Shown here in pieces: positions 15,141 to 23,650 of a DNA stretch of 57,365 bases. The first letter of the stretch is position 1, and every line of letters starts with the position of its first letter. Source of the stretch: Myxococcales bacterium (lineage in GTDB: Bacteria; Myxococcota_A; Polyangia; Polyangiales; Polyangiaceae); assembly GCA_025355005.1 (NCBI GenBank), contig JANXLV010000249.1:1-57365 (forward strand), written 5' to 3'. The notes beneath the pieces were generated by a model. It was not told the origin of the DNA. It saw only the letters and a program-made list of their open reading frames with translations, and ran no database searches. The translations under genes were made by a program, and so were the position numbers.

Positions 15141-16598
15141 ATGAAGACGAATCTCATGAACCGGTCGAGCGAGGCCACGCTGCTGCGCGTCTTCGGCAAG
15201 ATCCTCGCGAGCGCGAGCGCTGGCGCCGCTGTGTCCACCATGGCCCTCGCGTGCGGCGGCGCCACCGTGGAGCCTGGCGGCGGCGGTCCCAATCCAACGT
15301 ACACGTCGCTCTGCGGCGCGGGCGCGCCGAAGACGTTGCTCGCTGGCATGCACACGGTGCCTGCGATCGACGGCGCGGTGTCGCGCTCGGAGTCCGCGTT
15401 CCTTCCGCCGAATCCGAACCAGCCGAACCAGGTAACGCCGCCGCCGCCAGGCGCAGAGGGTGATTTCTGGAAGGCCACCAACGGCGAGACGGCGGGCGTG
15501 CTCTGCAAGACGTCGACGAAGCAGGCTGCCTGCCAGGATGAGGTGCAGAACTACCGTGTGCTGCCCGCGCTCCAGTCCACGTGCGCGGCGCAGTATCCGC
15601 ACGCGAACTACGCGGACGACGGCTGCGACGTCTCGTACATCCTCTACACGCGCGGCGACGAGATCGGCGTGGCGCGCACACCAGCGGAGACGCTCGCGCT
15701 CATCGGCCAGATCGACACCGTCGAAGAGGCGCTGTGGGTAGCCGGTACGCAGGGGTACACGACCAGCTGTGGCAGCAGCCAGGCGCCGGACTCCCAGTTC
15801 CGCACCACGAACGACGGCGGCTACGATCTGGAGCTGGTGAAGAACCAGTTCTGCGGCCCGGGCGAGACCGACAAGGTGCATGTAGACTACAAGGGTACGG
15901 TCACCGTGCTGGAGACCGCGGCGCTCCCGGTTCAGCCCTGCGCGGCGGGCCGGCGGCCGGACGGGATGTCGATCGGGAAGATCGCGCGCGAGGGCCACGG
16001 CCCCGTGGGCGAGTACTTCGCGTCGATGGCGATCCTGGAGAGCGGCGCGGTGATCGCGTTCCGCAGGCTCGAGAAGGAGCTGCTGCGCGCGGATGCGCCG
16101 CCGGCGCTGCTTCTGCGAGTGCGCGTGGCCATCAAGGACGAGATCCGGCATGCGCGCAAGACCACCGCGCTCGCGATGAAGCACGGCGTGACGCCGGGCG
16201 CGCCGAACTGCGTGAGGCACCCGGGCGAGCGCACGCTGCTCGACATCGCGCTCGAGAACGCGCGCGAGGGTTGCGTCCGAGAGACGTACGGCGCGCTGGT
16301 GGCGCACCTGCAGGCGGAAGAGGCGAGCGACGCGGATGTGCGCGCTTGCATGCGCGAGATCGCAACGGAGGAGACGCAGCACGCGGCGCTGTCGTGGGAC
16401 GTCGCGACGTTCCTGGAGAGCCGCTTGACTGCGGAGGAGCGCGCGCAGGTCGCAGACGAGCGCCGCATGGCCGTGCGCGACCTTTTGCGCGAGCTCAGCG
16501 TTCCAGGCTGCGAAGAGGTCCGCGAGGTCGCGGGCATCCCCGCGCCAGAAGTTGCAACCTACATGCTTTCACGCCTGGAGCCCTTCCTGCTCGCGTGA
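15141..16598 (+). CDS. Ferritin-like diiron-domain lipoprotein
   Basis: A 485-residue protein with a lipoprotein signal (lipobox STMALAC near residue 33-38). Residues about 45-270 are a Cys-containing extracellular domain of unknown role. From about 285 a four-helix ferritin-like domain carries EYFASMAILESGAV, EIRH near 334, a Glu helix (ENAREGCVRETYGA) and EETQH near 410. The two ExxH motifs and the partner glutamates are the ligands expected for a dinuclear iron site. Envelope-anchored ferritin-like proteins occur in Polyangiales, but their substrate is not established. Start ATG 15141 follows the upstream stop by one base, indicating coupling with the MYXO-CTERM-like protein. Confidence 0.85.
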   Translation: MKTNLMNRSSEATLLRVFGKILASASAGAAVSTMALACGGATVEPGGGGPNPTYTSLCGAGAPKTLLAGMHTVPAIDGAVSRSESAFLPPNPNQPNQVTPPPPGAEGDFWKATNGETAGVLCKTSTKQAACQDEVQNYRVLPALQSTCAAQYPHANYADDGCDVSYILYTRGDEIGVARTPAETLALIGQIDTVEEALWVAGTQGYTTSCGSSQAPDSQFRTTNDGGYDLELVKNQFCGPGETDKVHVDYKGTVTVLETAALPVQPCAAGRRPDGMSIGKIAREGHGPVGEYFASMAILESGAVIAFRRLEKELLRADAPPALLLRVRVAIKDEIRHARKTTALAMKHGVTPGAPNCVRHPGERTLLDIALENAREGCVRETYGALVAHLQAEEASDADVRACMREIATEETQHAALSWDVATFLESRLTAEERAQVADERRMAVRDLLRELSVPGCEEVREVAGIPAPEVATYMLSRLEPFLLA

Positions 16599-16643
16599 AC
16601 GACGCCGTCACTCCACGTATGAATCCACGAACGTCGCCTGCGG

Positions 16644-17330
16644 TCAGTCTATCGGGACGAAGGTCGCCAGGACCGGGGTGCCGTTGAGCTCGTTCAGGTG
16701 GAGCTTTCTCGGGTTTTTCTCGAAGAGCATCTGGAACTGATAGTTCTCGACGTTGCCGCTCTGGAGCTCGACGAAGAGGCCGTTGCGCGTGGTTGCGTCG
16801 TTGAACGCAACGAACATGCTGCTGAAGGCGCTTGCATCGGGCACCGCCGAGCCGTCGCCCGCTTCGACGCCGGCCTCGCTCGGGGCTCCGGCGAAGACGT
16901 AGTAGTAGAGCCCACCGCTGCGGTCGGGGTCCGTGGACGGCGTGAAGGCCTGGGTCTGGTCTGCGTAGTCCAGAAACGCCCACGTCCCCGAGAGATTGAA
17001 GTCGAAGGTCAGCCCGGTGCCACGCGGGAGGTTCCAGTCGCTCGGGTCGGTTGACTTGCAGTGGTACCAGCGACCCGCAAGGCGCGCGCTGAGCTCGGTC
17101 GCGCTCGTGTACGTGTCAATCTGGCCCGCGGCCGCCGCGCACTTTGCGTCGAGCCGTTCCAGCGGTGTGCCGGTGTTGGGATCGGCCAGGAACGGTGGCC
17201 CGTCGGTGCCGCTGTCGGGCGCTGGTGTGCTCCCCACCGTGAGCTCGCTGACGCCGGCACATGCGACGAGCGTGAACGCGACTGCGGACACGGACAACGC
17301 GAGGACGCTTGCGTGAACAACGGCGCGCAC
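16644..17330 (-). CDS. Hypothetical lipoprotein
   Basis: A 228-residue secreted lipoprotein starting at GTG 17330, with lipobox TLVAC near residues 20-24 and a short Pro/Asp/Gly linker. The mature part has beta-strand motifs such as LAGRWYHCKS, LTFDFNLSGTWAFLDY and a C-terminal LNGTPVLATFVPID, suggesting a lipocalin-like or small barrel domain (GRWYHC is reminiscent of the lipocalin first strand), but I do not assign a family. It is convergent with the ferritin-like gene and divergent from the next gene, with only 54 bp for both promoters. Confidence 0.78.
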   Translation of the reverse strand: MRAVVHASVLALSVSAVAFTLVACAGVSELTVGSTPAPDSGTDGPPFLADPNTGTPLERLDAKCAAAAGQIDTYTSATELSARLAGRWYHCKSTDPSDWNLPRGTGLTFDFNLSGTWAFLDYADQTQAFTPSTDPDRSGGLYYYVFAGAPSEAGVEAGDGSAVPDASAFSSMFVAFNDATTRNGLFVELQSGNVENYQFQMLFEKNPRKLHLNELNGTPVLATFVPID

Positions 17331-17384
17331 ACGTCATACGTACCACGCCTTTCTAAAAGCGCATTCTTCGCCTATTCCTTTGCC

Positions 17385-18449
17385 GTGCGCCTTCCTTCGT
17401 TCGCCAGCTCCAGGTGGCTGCGCCTCTGCGCTGCGTGCGTTGCCTTCGCGGGATTCGCCCTGGGCTCGACGCGCGCGAAGGCGGACACGTCGCACAAGGC
17501 GCGCCTCGTTTACCTGCGCGGGATCGGGACGGAGACCTGCCCGCCAGAGGCTGAGCTTTCAGATGCCGTGGCCGCGCGTCTTGGCTACGAGCCGTTCTCA
17601 ACATGGGCGCAGGACACGCTCTTCGTGGAGCTCACGAAGGACGCTCAGGGCTTCACGGCCAAGGTGAAGCTCGTGGACTCCGGAAGCAACGTCCGCGGTG
17701 AGCGGGAGCTGCATGCGCGAAACGCATGCGCGGACCTCGTGCCGACGATGGCGCTGACGATCAGCCTCGCGATCGATCCCATGGCAAGCGCGCGCAACGG
17801 CGCACTCCCGGAAGACACGCCGCCCCGCGAAAAACCGGTGGATCTGGATGCGGGCGCGCCGCCCTCGCCACCTCTCACCGACGCCGGAGAGGCGCGTCAC
17901 ATGGACGAGAACATGCACGATCCGCAGCCGCACGCGGAGCAGAGCCTCGCTCTTGGCGTGGGCGTGCTCGGTAGCGTGGGCTCTGCGCCTGCGCCGAACG
18001 TGGGCCTCTCGCTCTTCGCGGAAGGTCGCTATGCGTGGCTGAGCATCGGCCTCGAAGGGCGCGTGGACCTCCCGAGCTCGGCGAGCGTCGATCACGTGGT
18101 CGCTGTCTCGGGCGCGAGCCCCGAGGTGTCTTCATGGCTCCTCGTCGGTGAGCTGCGCGCGTGCGGTCACGTGCGTGGCGCGTTCGGGTGCGTGCTCGGG
18201 ATCGCGGGCGAGCTCCACGCGAGCGGCATCGACGTGAGCTCACCGCGCGAGGCCGGCGCGCTCTACGGGGCAACGGGCCTTCGCGCTGGCTACGACTACG
18301 ACATCGTTCCCCGCTTCGCGCTGCGCGGACAGATCGAGGGCGACCTGGTGCTCACGCGCTACGCCCTCTCGGTGGGCGGCGTGGAGGCGTACAGATACGC
18401 GCCGATCGCCGGAAATGTGGGCGTTTTGGGGGTGGTGCGATTCCAGTGA
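17385..18449 (+). CDS. Secreted/outer-membrane protein upstream of an ECF sigma factor
   Basis: A 354-residue protein. GTG 17385 is chosen because it places a signal peptide (SSRWLRLCAACVAFAGFAL, cleavage after AKA) at the N-terminus; the longer frame back to 17061 is antisense to the neighbouring lipoprotein. The first domain (about 35-130) has the ETCPPEAELSDAVAARLG signature seen in many Polyangiales proteins. After an acidic/Pro linker, the C-terminal half alternates hydrophobic and polar residues (ALGVGVLGSVG, GLSLFAEGRYAWLSIGLEGRVDL) and ends FQ, like an outer-membrane barrel. It overlaps the sigma factor start by 4 bp (GTGA), so it is probably part of the same signalling operon. Confidence 0.8.
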   Translation: MRLPSFASSRWLRLCAACVAFAGFALGSTRAKADTSHKARLVYLRGIGTETCPPEAELSDAVAARLGYEPFSTWAQDTLFVELTKDAQGFTAKVKLVDSGSNVRGERELHARNACADLVPTMALTISLAIDPMASARNGALPEDTPPREKPVDLDAGAPPSPPLTDAGEARHMDENMHDPQPHAEQSLALGVGVLGSVGSAPAPNVGLSLFAEGRYAWLSIGLEGRVDLPSSASVDHVVAVSGASPEVSSWLLVGELRACGHVRGAFGCVLGIAGELHASGIDVSSPREAGALYGATGLRAGYDYDIVPRFALRGQIEGDLVLTRYALSVGGVEAYRYAPIAGNVGVLGVVRFQ

Positions 18450-19033
18450 CGAAATCGGGCGCGACCGACCAAGCACAGGACATGGGCGCCCGTAGAGCGG
18501 ACGCGGCGGCGGAGCCGTTTCGCCGAATGTTCGATGAAGAATACGACTACGTGTACCACTCGCTCAGACGCCTGGGCGTGCACACCCGCGACCTCGAGGA
18601 CGTCGTCCACGAAGTGTTCGTGGAGGTGTGGAAGAATTTTTCGAAGTTCGATCCGGCGCGCCCCCGACGTCCGTGGCTCTTCGCTTTCGCCTTCCGCTTC
18701 GCTTCCACCTACAGGCGCCTCGCACGCCACCGGCTCGATCTGGGCGGTGACGACGACGCCCCCGCGACAGGCCCCGGCGCACACGAGACCATGGAAAAGA
18801 AGGACGCGGCACGCATACTCGAGGATGCTCTCGCGACGATGAGCGTGGAGCTTCGCGGCGTCTTCGTGCTGTACGAGATCGACGAGACGTCGATGAAGGA
18901 CGTCGCGGAGTCACTCGACATCCCCGTCAACACTGCGTACTCGCGGCTGCGGCTTGCCCGTGCGGCGTTCGAAGCGTACGTGGCAGACGCCCGCGGTCGC
19001 GAGCAGGCCGCACAGAAAGGAGGAGCACCGTGA
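18446..19033 (+). CDS. ECF-type RNA polymerase sigma factor
   Basis: A 195-residue sigma-70 family protein. GTG 18446 overlaps the upstream stop by 4 bp; ATG 18482 (183 residues) is the alternative start. Region 2 spans about 30-95 (LEDVVHEVFVEVWKNF, the core-binding helix, then PWLFAFAFRFAS and YRRLARHR). Region 4 spans about 130-180 (LATMSVELRGVFVLYEIDE, then the HTH MKDVAESLDIPVNTAYSRL). It should direct polymerase to a small regulon, probably under control of the next gene product, whose start it overlaps by 4 bp. Confidence 0.93.
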   Translation: MTKSGATDQAQDMGARRADAAAEPFRRMFDEEYDYVYHSLRRLGVHTRDLEDVVHEVFVEVWKNFSKFDPARPRRPWLFAFAFRFASTYRRLARHRLDLGGDDDAPATGPGAHETMEKKDAARILEDALATMSVELRGVFVLYEIDETSMKDVAESLDIPVNTAYSRLRLARAAFEAYVADARGREQAAQKGGAP

Positions 19034-19743
19034 GCGATGAGCTACCCGACATGAGCGAGACTGCACGCACGCTCCTTCGCGGCGAGAAAGGCCCGCTCTC
19101 CGCGGCGCCTGGCAAGGCCCGCGTTGCCGCGCGCCTCGACGCGACGCTGTTCGGCCCCGGCGGCGGTGGCGGCGGTGGCGGCGGTGGCGACGGTGGCGGA
19201 GGTGGCGGCGCTGTGAGCGGCGCGAGATGGATGTCGCATGCACTCATCGGCGTCGGCGGCGTCGTGCTGGGCGTCGCGCTGACAGTGGGGCTGCGCAAGC
19301 CCGACATCATGCAAGCTCCGCCGACCGTCGTCTCGGTCTATGTCGATCGCGCGCCACCGCCGAGCGCCACACTGGTCACGCCCATCGTGGTCGCCTCCGC
19401 AGCGCCAATCACGAGCACGAGCGCAACAGGCACGATAAGCGCCAGCGCTCCCGTGCAGCAGCGTCCGGACAACATCTCGGAAGAGCGCGCACTGCTCGAC
19501 ACTGCACGCACTGCCCTCGGTCGCAGCGACGGCGCGAGCGCGCTGGATGGTGTGAAGAAGCACGAGCAGCGCTTCCCGAAGGGCCAGCTCACGGAGGAGC
19601 GCGAGGCGATCGCGGTTCAGGCGCTCGTGGCGCTGCATCGCGGTGACGAGGCCCGCGCGCGAGGTGAGCGCTTCAAGCGCACCTATCCGAACAGCGTGCT
19701 CGCTCCAGCCGTGAACGCCGCGCTCGATGCGATCCCGAAATAG
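19030..19743 (+). CDS. Probable membrane anti-sigma factor with poly-Gly linker
   Basis: A 237-residue single-pass membrane protein translationally coupled to the ECF sigma gene (4-bp overlap). Residues 1-40 are a short cytoplasmic segment with an amphipathic helix (ETARTLLRGEK). Residues about 43-60 are an almost pure Gly run. A TM helix follows (ALIGVGGVVLGVALTVGL, about 72-90), then a Ser/Thr/Ala-rich stretch and a helical periplasmic TPR-like domain (about 150-235, ERALLDTARTALGR, EAIAVQALVALHRGDEAR). Gene position and topology are those of myxobacterial ECF partners, but no zinc-binding anti-sigma motif is present, so the anti-sigma role is inferred from context. The poly-Gly is coded by a GGC/GGT run at about 19156-19210. 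Confidence 0.75.
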   Translation: MSDELPDMSETARTLLRGEKGPLSAAPGKARVAARLDATLFGPGGGGGGGGGGDGGGGGGAVSGARWMSHALIGVGGVVLGVALTVGLRKPDIMQAPPTVVSVYVDRAPPPSATLVTPIVVASAAPITSTSATGTISASAPVQQRPDNISEERALLDTARTALGRSDGASALDGVKKHEQRFPKGQLTEEREAIAVQALVALHRGDEARARGERFKRTYPNSVLAPAVNAALDAIPK

Positions 19744-20103
19744 TCAGCCGGTTCGCAGCGCCGGATCCTTCGTCAGCTCCTGGATGAACGCGTCCCACCG
19801 CGCGCGCCCGCGGATCTCGCCGAAGAACTCGATGCCGATGCCCGCTTGCCGCATCACGCCATCGGCGTCCTCGCCTGGCTGCTGGACGTGCACCACCATC
19901 GCGTGGCCGCTCACCTCGTGATGATCCGGCAGCAGGAAGGACACGCGCACCAGCTTGCGCGGCCCAGTCACGAGGTCCGTGCGTAGATAGGCGCCGCGGA
20001 AGCTCACGTCGTCCGTGACGATCTCGCGCGTGTCGTGACCGAGGGTCAGCGTCGTGACGAGCTGCGCGCGGTAGCGCAGATCGCGGCGGTTCTCGGTGAC
20101 CAT
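19744..20103 (-). CDS. PilZ domain protein
   Basis: A 119-residue single-domain protein. ATG 20103 gives MVTENRRDLRYRA; a GTG six bases upstream is possible. The RxxxR element (RRDLRYR) at the N-terminus and the DVSFRGAYL match to [D/N]xSxxG carry the residues expected for cyclic-di-GMP binding. The C-terminal strand GIGIEFFGE is typical. It should act as a cytoplasmic c-di-GMP receptor; its partner is not visible. Its stop directly abuts that of the convergent anti-sigma-like gene. Confidence 0.88.
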   Translation of the reverse strand: MVTENRRDLRYRAQLVTTLTLGHDTREIVTDDVSFRGAYLRTDLVTGPRKLVRVSFLLPDHHEVSGHAMVVHVQQPGEDADGVMRQAGIGIEFFGEIRGRARWDAFIQELTKDPALRTG

Positions 20104-20241
20104 GCACACGAGTTAGGCCAAGCGCCTCCCTTGGACAAGAGTGAGCGGACGTCCGCATCGCCAGAGCAGGAAAAAACGCGCCAAACGCCCCGAAATTGCG
20201 GCCTGCACACGCTGCAGAGGTTCCGGCTATCATGGCCAACG

Positions 20242-20727
20242 ATGAAGAAACCTCTCAGGGCGCAGGCCGTGTTGCTCGTGCTGGTGTCCGCGCTGGGCCT
20301 TTCTCAGCTCAACTGCGGCCTCATCCTCCACCCCGACCGCAACGGCCGCCGCGGCTCGCGCGTCGACGTCGTCGCCATCGTGCTCGATTGCCTGTGGTTG
20401 ATCCCCGGCATCGTCCCCGGCGTCGTGGCGCTGCTCATCGATTTCGTCACTGGCGGTATCTACGAGGCAAGTCTGCACCACCTGCGTCCAGGTGATCCCG
20501 TTGGACTGCGCTTCAACGGGCCCGCGCCTCGTGCCGCGGACATGGACATCACGCTCACGGCGCCGGATGGCAAGGTGCACTCACTCGCGAGCCGCCACGT
20601 GGACCAGGGCCACGAGATGGACCAGACACCGCTTCACTTGCCCGACACGCTCGCGCCAGGCCGCTACGGAATCTCGATCGCGATCAACGGACGCGAGAAC
20701 GCGCACTTCTCGGTAGAGGTCCGGTGA
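20242..20727 (+). CDS. Small membrane lipoprotein
   Basis: A 161-residue protein from ATG 20242, with lipobox LSQLNC near residues 20-25. A hydrophobic segment follows ([34 protein letters not shown], quoted only by its ends VDVV and GGIY), then a beta-sandwich-like C-terminal domain ending in the [14 protein letters not shown] strand. N-terminal Cys plus membrane helices resembles small YceK-type envelope lipoproteins. Function unknown. The haloalkane dehalogenase gene follows 10 bp downstream on the same strand. Confidence 0.78.
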   Translation: MKKPLRAQAVLLVLVSALGLSQLNCGLILHPDRNGRRGSRVDVVAIVLDCLWLIPGIVPGVVALLIDFVTGGIYEASLHHLRPGDPVGLRFNGPAPRAADMDITLTAPDGKVHSLASRHVDQGHEMDQTPLHLPDTLAPGRYGISIAINGRENAHFSVEVR

Positions 20728-20737
20728 GGCGAGACCG

Positions 20738-21628
20738 ATGAAGGCGCTTCGAACACCGGAAGAACGCTTCGCGGGTCTGCCCGACTACCCGTTCACTCCG
20801 CGCTACGTCGACGTGGGCGCAGACCTTCGCATGCACTACGTGGACGAGGGCCCGCGCGACGGGCGCGTCGTCCTCATGTTGCACGGCGAGCCCTCGTGGA
20901 GCTACCTGTACCGGAAGATGATCCCGGTGTTCGCGAAGGCGGGCTTCCGCGCGATCGCGCCGGACCTCATTGGCTTCGGGAAGAGCGACAAGCCCACGCG
21001 CACGGACGACTACTCGTACGCAGGACACGTGGCGTGGATGGTGCGCTTCCTCACGGCGCTGGACCTCTCCGGGATCACGCTGGTGGCACAGGACTGGGGC
21101 TCACTCATCGGGCTGCGGCTGGCCATGGAGAACGACGCACGCTTCTCGCGCATCGTGATCGCCAACGGCTTCTTGCCCACGGCGGAGCGAAGCGTTCCGG
21201 CGGCGTTTCGAGCCTGGCGTGCGTTCGCGCGCTTCTCTCCCGTGTTCCCCATTGGCCGCATCATCGCCTCCGGCTGCGTGAAGAAGCCAGACGCGCGCGT
21301 TCGCGCCGCGTACGACGCGCCCTTCCCGACGTCCGCGTACAAGGCAGGCGCGCGCATCTTCCCAGCGCTCGTTCCGACCAGCCCCGACGATCCCGCAGTG
21401 CCCGCGAACCGCGAGGCGTGGAAGCGCCTGGGCGAGTGGAAGAAGCCGTTCCTCACGCTGTTCGGCAAGAACGATCCGATCCTCGGCGGGGCAGACGCGC
21501 CGCTGCAGAAGCACGTGCCGGGCGCGAAGGGGCAACCGCACGAGCGCTTCTGGGGCGGGCACTTCGTCCAGGAAGACCGCGGTGACTACCTGGCCGACGC
21601 GATCGTCAAATGGCTGGACGCAAGCTGA
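20738..21628 (+). CDS. dhmA: Haloalkane dehalogenase (HLD-I type)
   Basis: A 296-residue alpha/beta-hydrolase. Motifs in order: HGEPSW near 48-53 (oxyanion region), VAQDWGS with the nucleophile Asp near 118 followed by the halide-binding Trp, GKNDPI near 243 with the catalytic acid, and GGHF with the catalytic His near 274. This is the haloalkane dehalogenase pattern, which hydrolyses carbon-halogen bonds to alcohol plus halide. Length and the [19 protein letters not shown] start match subfamily I. The natural substrate in myxobacteria is unknown. Cytoplasmic; probably co-transcribed with the small lipoprotein gene 10 bp upstream. Confidence 0.9.
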   Translation: MKALRTPEERFAGLPDYPFTPRYVDVGADLRMHYVDEGPRDGRVVLMLHGEPSWSYLYRKMIPVFAKAGFRAIAPDLIGFGKSDKPTRTDDYSYAGHVAWMVRFLTALDLSGITLVAQDWGSLIGLRLAMENDARFSRIVIANGFLPTAERSVPAAFRAWRAFARFSPVFPIGRIIASGCVKKPDARVRAAYDAPFPTSAYKAGARIFPALVPTSPDDPAVPANREAWKRLGEWKKPFLTLFGKNDPILGGADAPLQKHVPGAKGQPHERFWGGHFVQEDRGDYLADAIVKWLDAS

Positions 21629-21644
21629 CGACGGCAGCGCGTTT

Positions 21645-23162
21645 TCAGGCGTTCCGCATCTCGCGGGCGAGCTTCACTCCTGCGCCTATTGCGCCGGAGA
21701 CGCTTGGCATGCCGGCGGTCGCGTTTGCCAGGTAGAGATTTCCTAGCGAAGTCTGCACTGGCTTTCGGGCGAGCGTCACGTTCGCAGGGGTGAGCGCGGC
21801 GCCGTACGAGTTGCCCTTCGGCGCGCGGCAGTATCGCGCGTTCGTGGCGGGCGAGCCGGTCACGCGCATGGTGAGGTGCTCGCGCAGCTTGGGCACGTAG
21901 TCCCGTTCCACGATCTCGAGGATGCGATCGCGGATCTTCTTCTTCTCCACGTTGTAGGCGCGGCGATCGCGCTCACGCAGCTCCGCCATGTACTGGTAGT
22001 CGCAGGCGGTGCAGAGCTCCAGGATCTGATGACCGGGCGGGCAGATGCCGGGCTCGTCGGTATGCAGGCTCGGCGTGCTCATGAAGAGCCACGGATCGGA
22101 CAGGTCATGGCGGTGGAGCTGGTCCTTGTACATGCGCCCGATGTCCGAGTGCGGGTAGTGCCAGACGTTGTGCGAGCCGAAGCCGTGGTCGCGCAGATCG
22201 ATCCCCTGAACGCCCATGTACATCGTGAACGTGGCGCACGAATATTCGTACCGCGTGCTGTTCCACTCTGCGCGCGAGACATGCTGCCTGCCGATCATCT
22301 CCCAGGTTCGCGCGGGATCCATGTTGGATACGTAGCGCTCCGCCGTGTAGCGCTCGCCCGCGGCGGTCTCGATCGCGGCGACCCGCCCGTCTGCAAGGTG
22401 GATGCGCGACACGGTGGTACCGAGCTTCATCTCACAGCCGGGGAGGCGCGTGAACGCCTCGGCGATCGTGGCGACGAAATGCCCGAAGTGCTTCCGCGGA
22501 TAGTACGCGCCGCGGTCGTAGCCGGAAACGAGCGCCACGTGCAGGATGAAGCTCACCTCTTCGGGCGGCAACAGGTAGTCGCCCGACTGCCCCGCGAGGA
22601 CCGCGCGCAGGTGCGGTGGCATGGCGATCTTGTCGTACACGTCCGCGAGCGTGTGCCGCTGGTGGCGCAACAGGTTTGGAAATCGCAGCGCGGCGCTCGC
22701 GAGCACGAGCGGGTTCCAGGAGCTCGGTAGCTCGCGGTCGTCATCGAGCTCGCGCGCCACCGCCTCCACGGCCTCGAAGTAGCGGATGATCGGCGTTCGC
22801 CACTGCGGATAGCGGCGAATGAGGCGCGACTGGAACGTGAGCAGCCCGTTCGGGATACGCACGCGATCGCCGGCCACCACGACGTGATCGAACCCCTCGG
22901 GATCGAGGCGCACGAACGGCACCTCCTCGCGAACGCCGATCTCGCGCAGGAACGTGTCCACGGTCCCGCCCTCGCCGCAGCCGAAGATGTAGTGGACCTG
23001 CGCGCAGAACCGAAACCCACGCATCTCGAACGTATGCGCGTAGCCGCCGGGGACGTCGTGCGCTTCGAGCAGAAGCACGCGTCGCCCGTCTCGCCCGAGC
23101 AGGTTCGCAGCGGCAAGGCCAGCCATGCCCGCCCCGATCACGATGTCGTCGAAATGAGTCAG
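21645..23162 (-). CDS. CrtI/retinol-saturase-like FAD oxidoreductase (possible CTG start)
   Basis: About 505 residues. The Rossmann motif DDIVIGAGMAGLAAANLLG is at the very N-terminus. A GTG at 23141 would start inside the first beta-strand and remove DDI, which members of this family keep. In frame upstream there is no ATG, GTG or TTG before a stop at 23187-23189, but CTG 23162 (MTHFDDIVIGAG) lies 9 nt after AAGGGA. Other signatures: LLLEAHDVPGGYAHTF (second FAD strand), GGTVDTFLREIG, and the C-terminal NLYLANATAGMPSVSGAIGAG FAD-binding motif. Such enzymes desaturate or saturate polyenes; the substrate is not clear and no other carotenoid genes are nearby. Convergent with the dehalogenase gene. 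Confidence 0.87.
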   Translation of the reverse strand: MTHFDDIVIGAGMAGLAAANLLGRDGRRVLLLEAHDVPGGYAHTFEMRGFRFCAQVHYIFGCGEGGTVDTFLREIGVREEVPFVRLDPEGFDHVVVAGDRVRIPNGLLTFQSRLIRRYPQWRTPIIRYFEAVEAVARELDDDRELPSSWNPLVLASAALRFPNLLRHQRHTLADVYDKIAMPPHLRAVLAGQSGDYLLPPEEVSFILHVALVSGYDRGAYYPRKHFGHFVATIAEAFTRLPGCEMKLGTTVSRIHLADGRVAAIETAAGERYTAERYVSNMDPARTWEMIGRQHVSRAEWNSTRYEYSCATFTMYMGVQGIDLRDHGFGSHNVWHYPHSDIGRMYKDQLHRHDLSDPWLFMSTPSLHTDEPGICPPGHQILELCTACDYQYMAELRERDRRAYNVEKKKIRDRILEIVERDYVPKLREHLTMRVTGSPATNARYCRAPKGNSYGAALTPANVTLARKPVQTSLGNLYLANATAGMPSVSGAIGAGVKLAREMRNA

Positions 23163-23211
23163 CTCAGCGCATCCCTTCGCAGCATGCTACGAAAAATCGG
23201 AACTTCACGCG

Positions 23212-23598
23212 ATGGGCAATGTCAGTGTCTTCGTGCGACACAAGAAAAGCATTCTCGCCGCGGCGCTCGTCACCGCAGGTTTCATCGTTGCGCTCGGGAC
23301 GGTGGGTCCGGCGTCTGCCGCCGAGCCCTCCGCGTCCGACTGCGTCACCGTCCTCCGCACCGAGAAGTCGCAGGGCCTGGACATGAACGTGAACAACGCC
23401 TGCGGGCGCGGGCTTGCGTGCGAGCTCCGCTGGACGGTGCAGTGCGAGACCGCCGAAGGCAAGGTCACGCAGCGCGCACCCAAGGCTTCACGCTTCAACA
23501 TCGACGCATCGGGCCAGAGCCAGATCGTCGCGTCCGCGTCCGCATGCAAGGACAGCTGGACGGTCACCGACGTCACGTGGAGCTGCGCAGGCCGCTGA
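23212..23598 (+). CDS. Small secreted Cys-containing protein
   Basis: A 128-residue protein with a Sec signal peptide (basic MGNVSVFVRHKK, hydrophobic core, cleavage after ASA near residue 36). The mature part has six Cys (SDCVTV, NNACGRGLACEL, VQCETAE, SACKDS, WSCAGR), suggesting disulfides in a small beta domain. No family is recognised. It precedes the diheme cytochrome gene by about 50 bp on the same strand and could share its promoter. Periplasmic or secreted. Confidence 0.75.
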   Translation: MGNVSVFVRHKKSILAAALVTAGFIVALGTVGPASAAEPSASDCVTVLRTEKSQGLDMNVNNACGRGLACELRWTVQCETAEGKVTQRAPKASRFNIDASGQSQIVASASACKDSWTVTDVTWSCAGR

Positions 23599-23650
23599 AC
23601 CCGCAAAGCTAGCGCCAGTCATGGTAGCTTCGCCGACCGGAGGGCCGGAC

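Noticed and set aside
17061..17384. N-terminal extension of the protein starting at 17385
   Set aside because: The extension is antisense to the lipoprotein gene at 16644-17330 and would bury the signal peptide.
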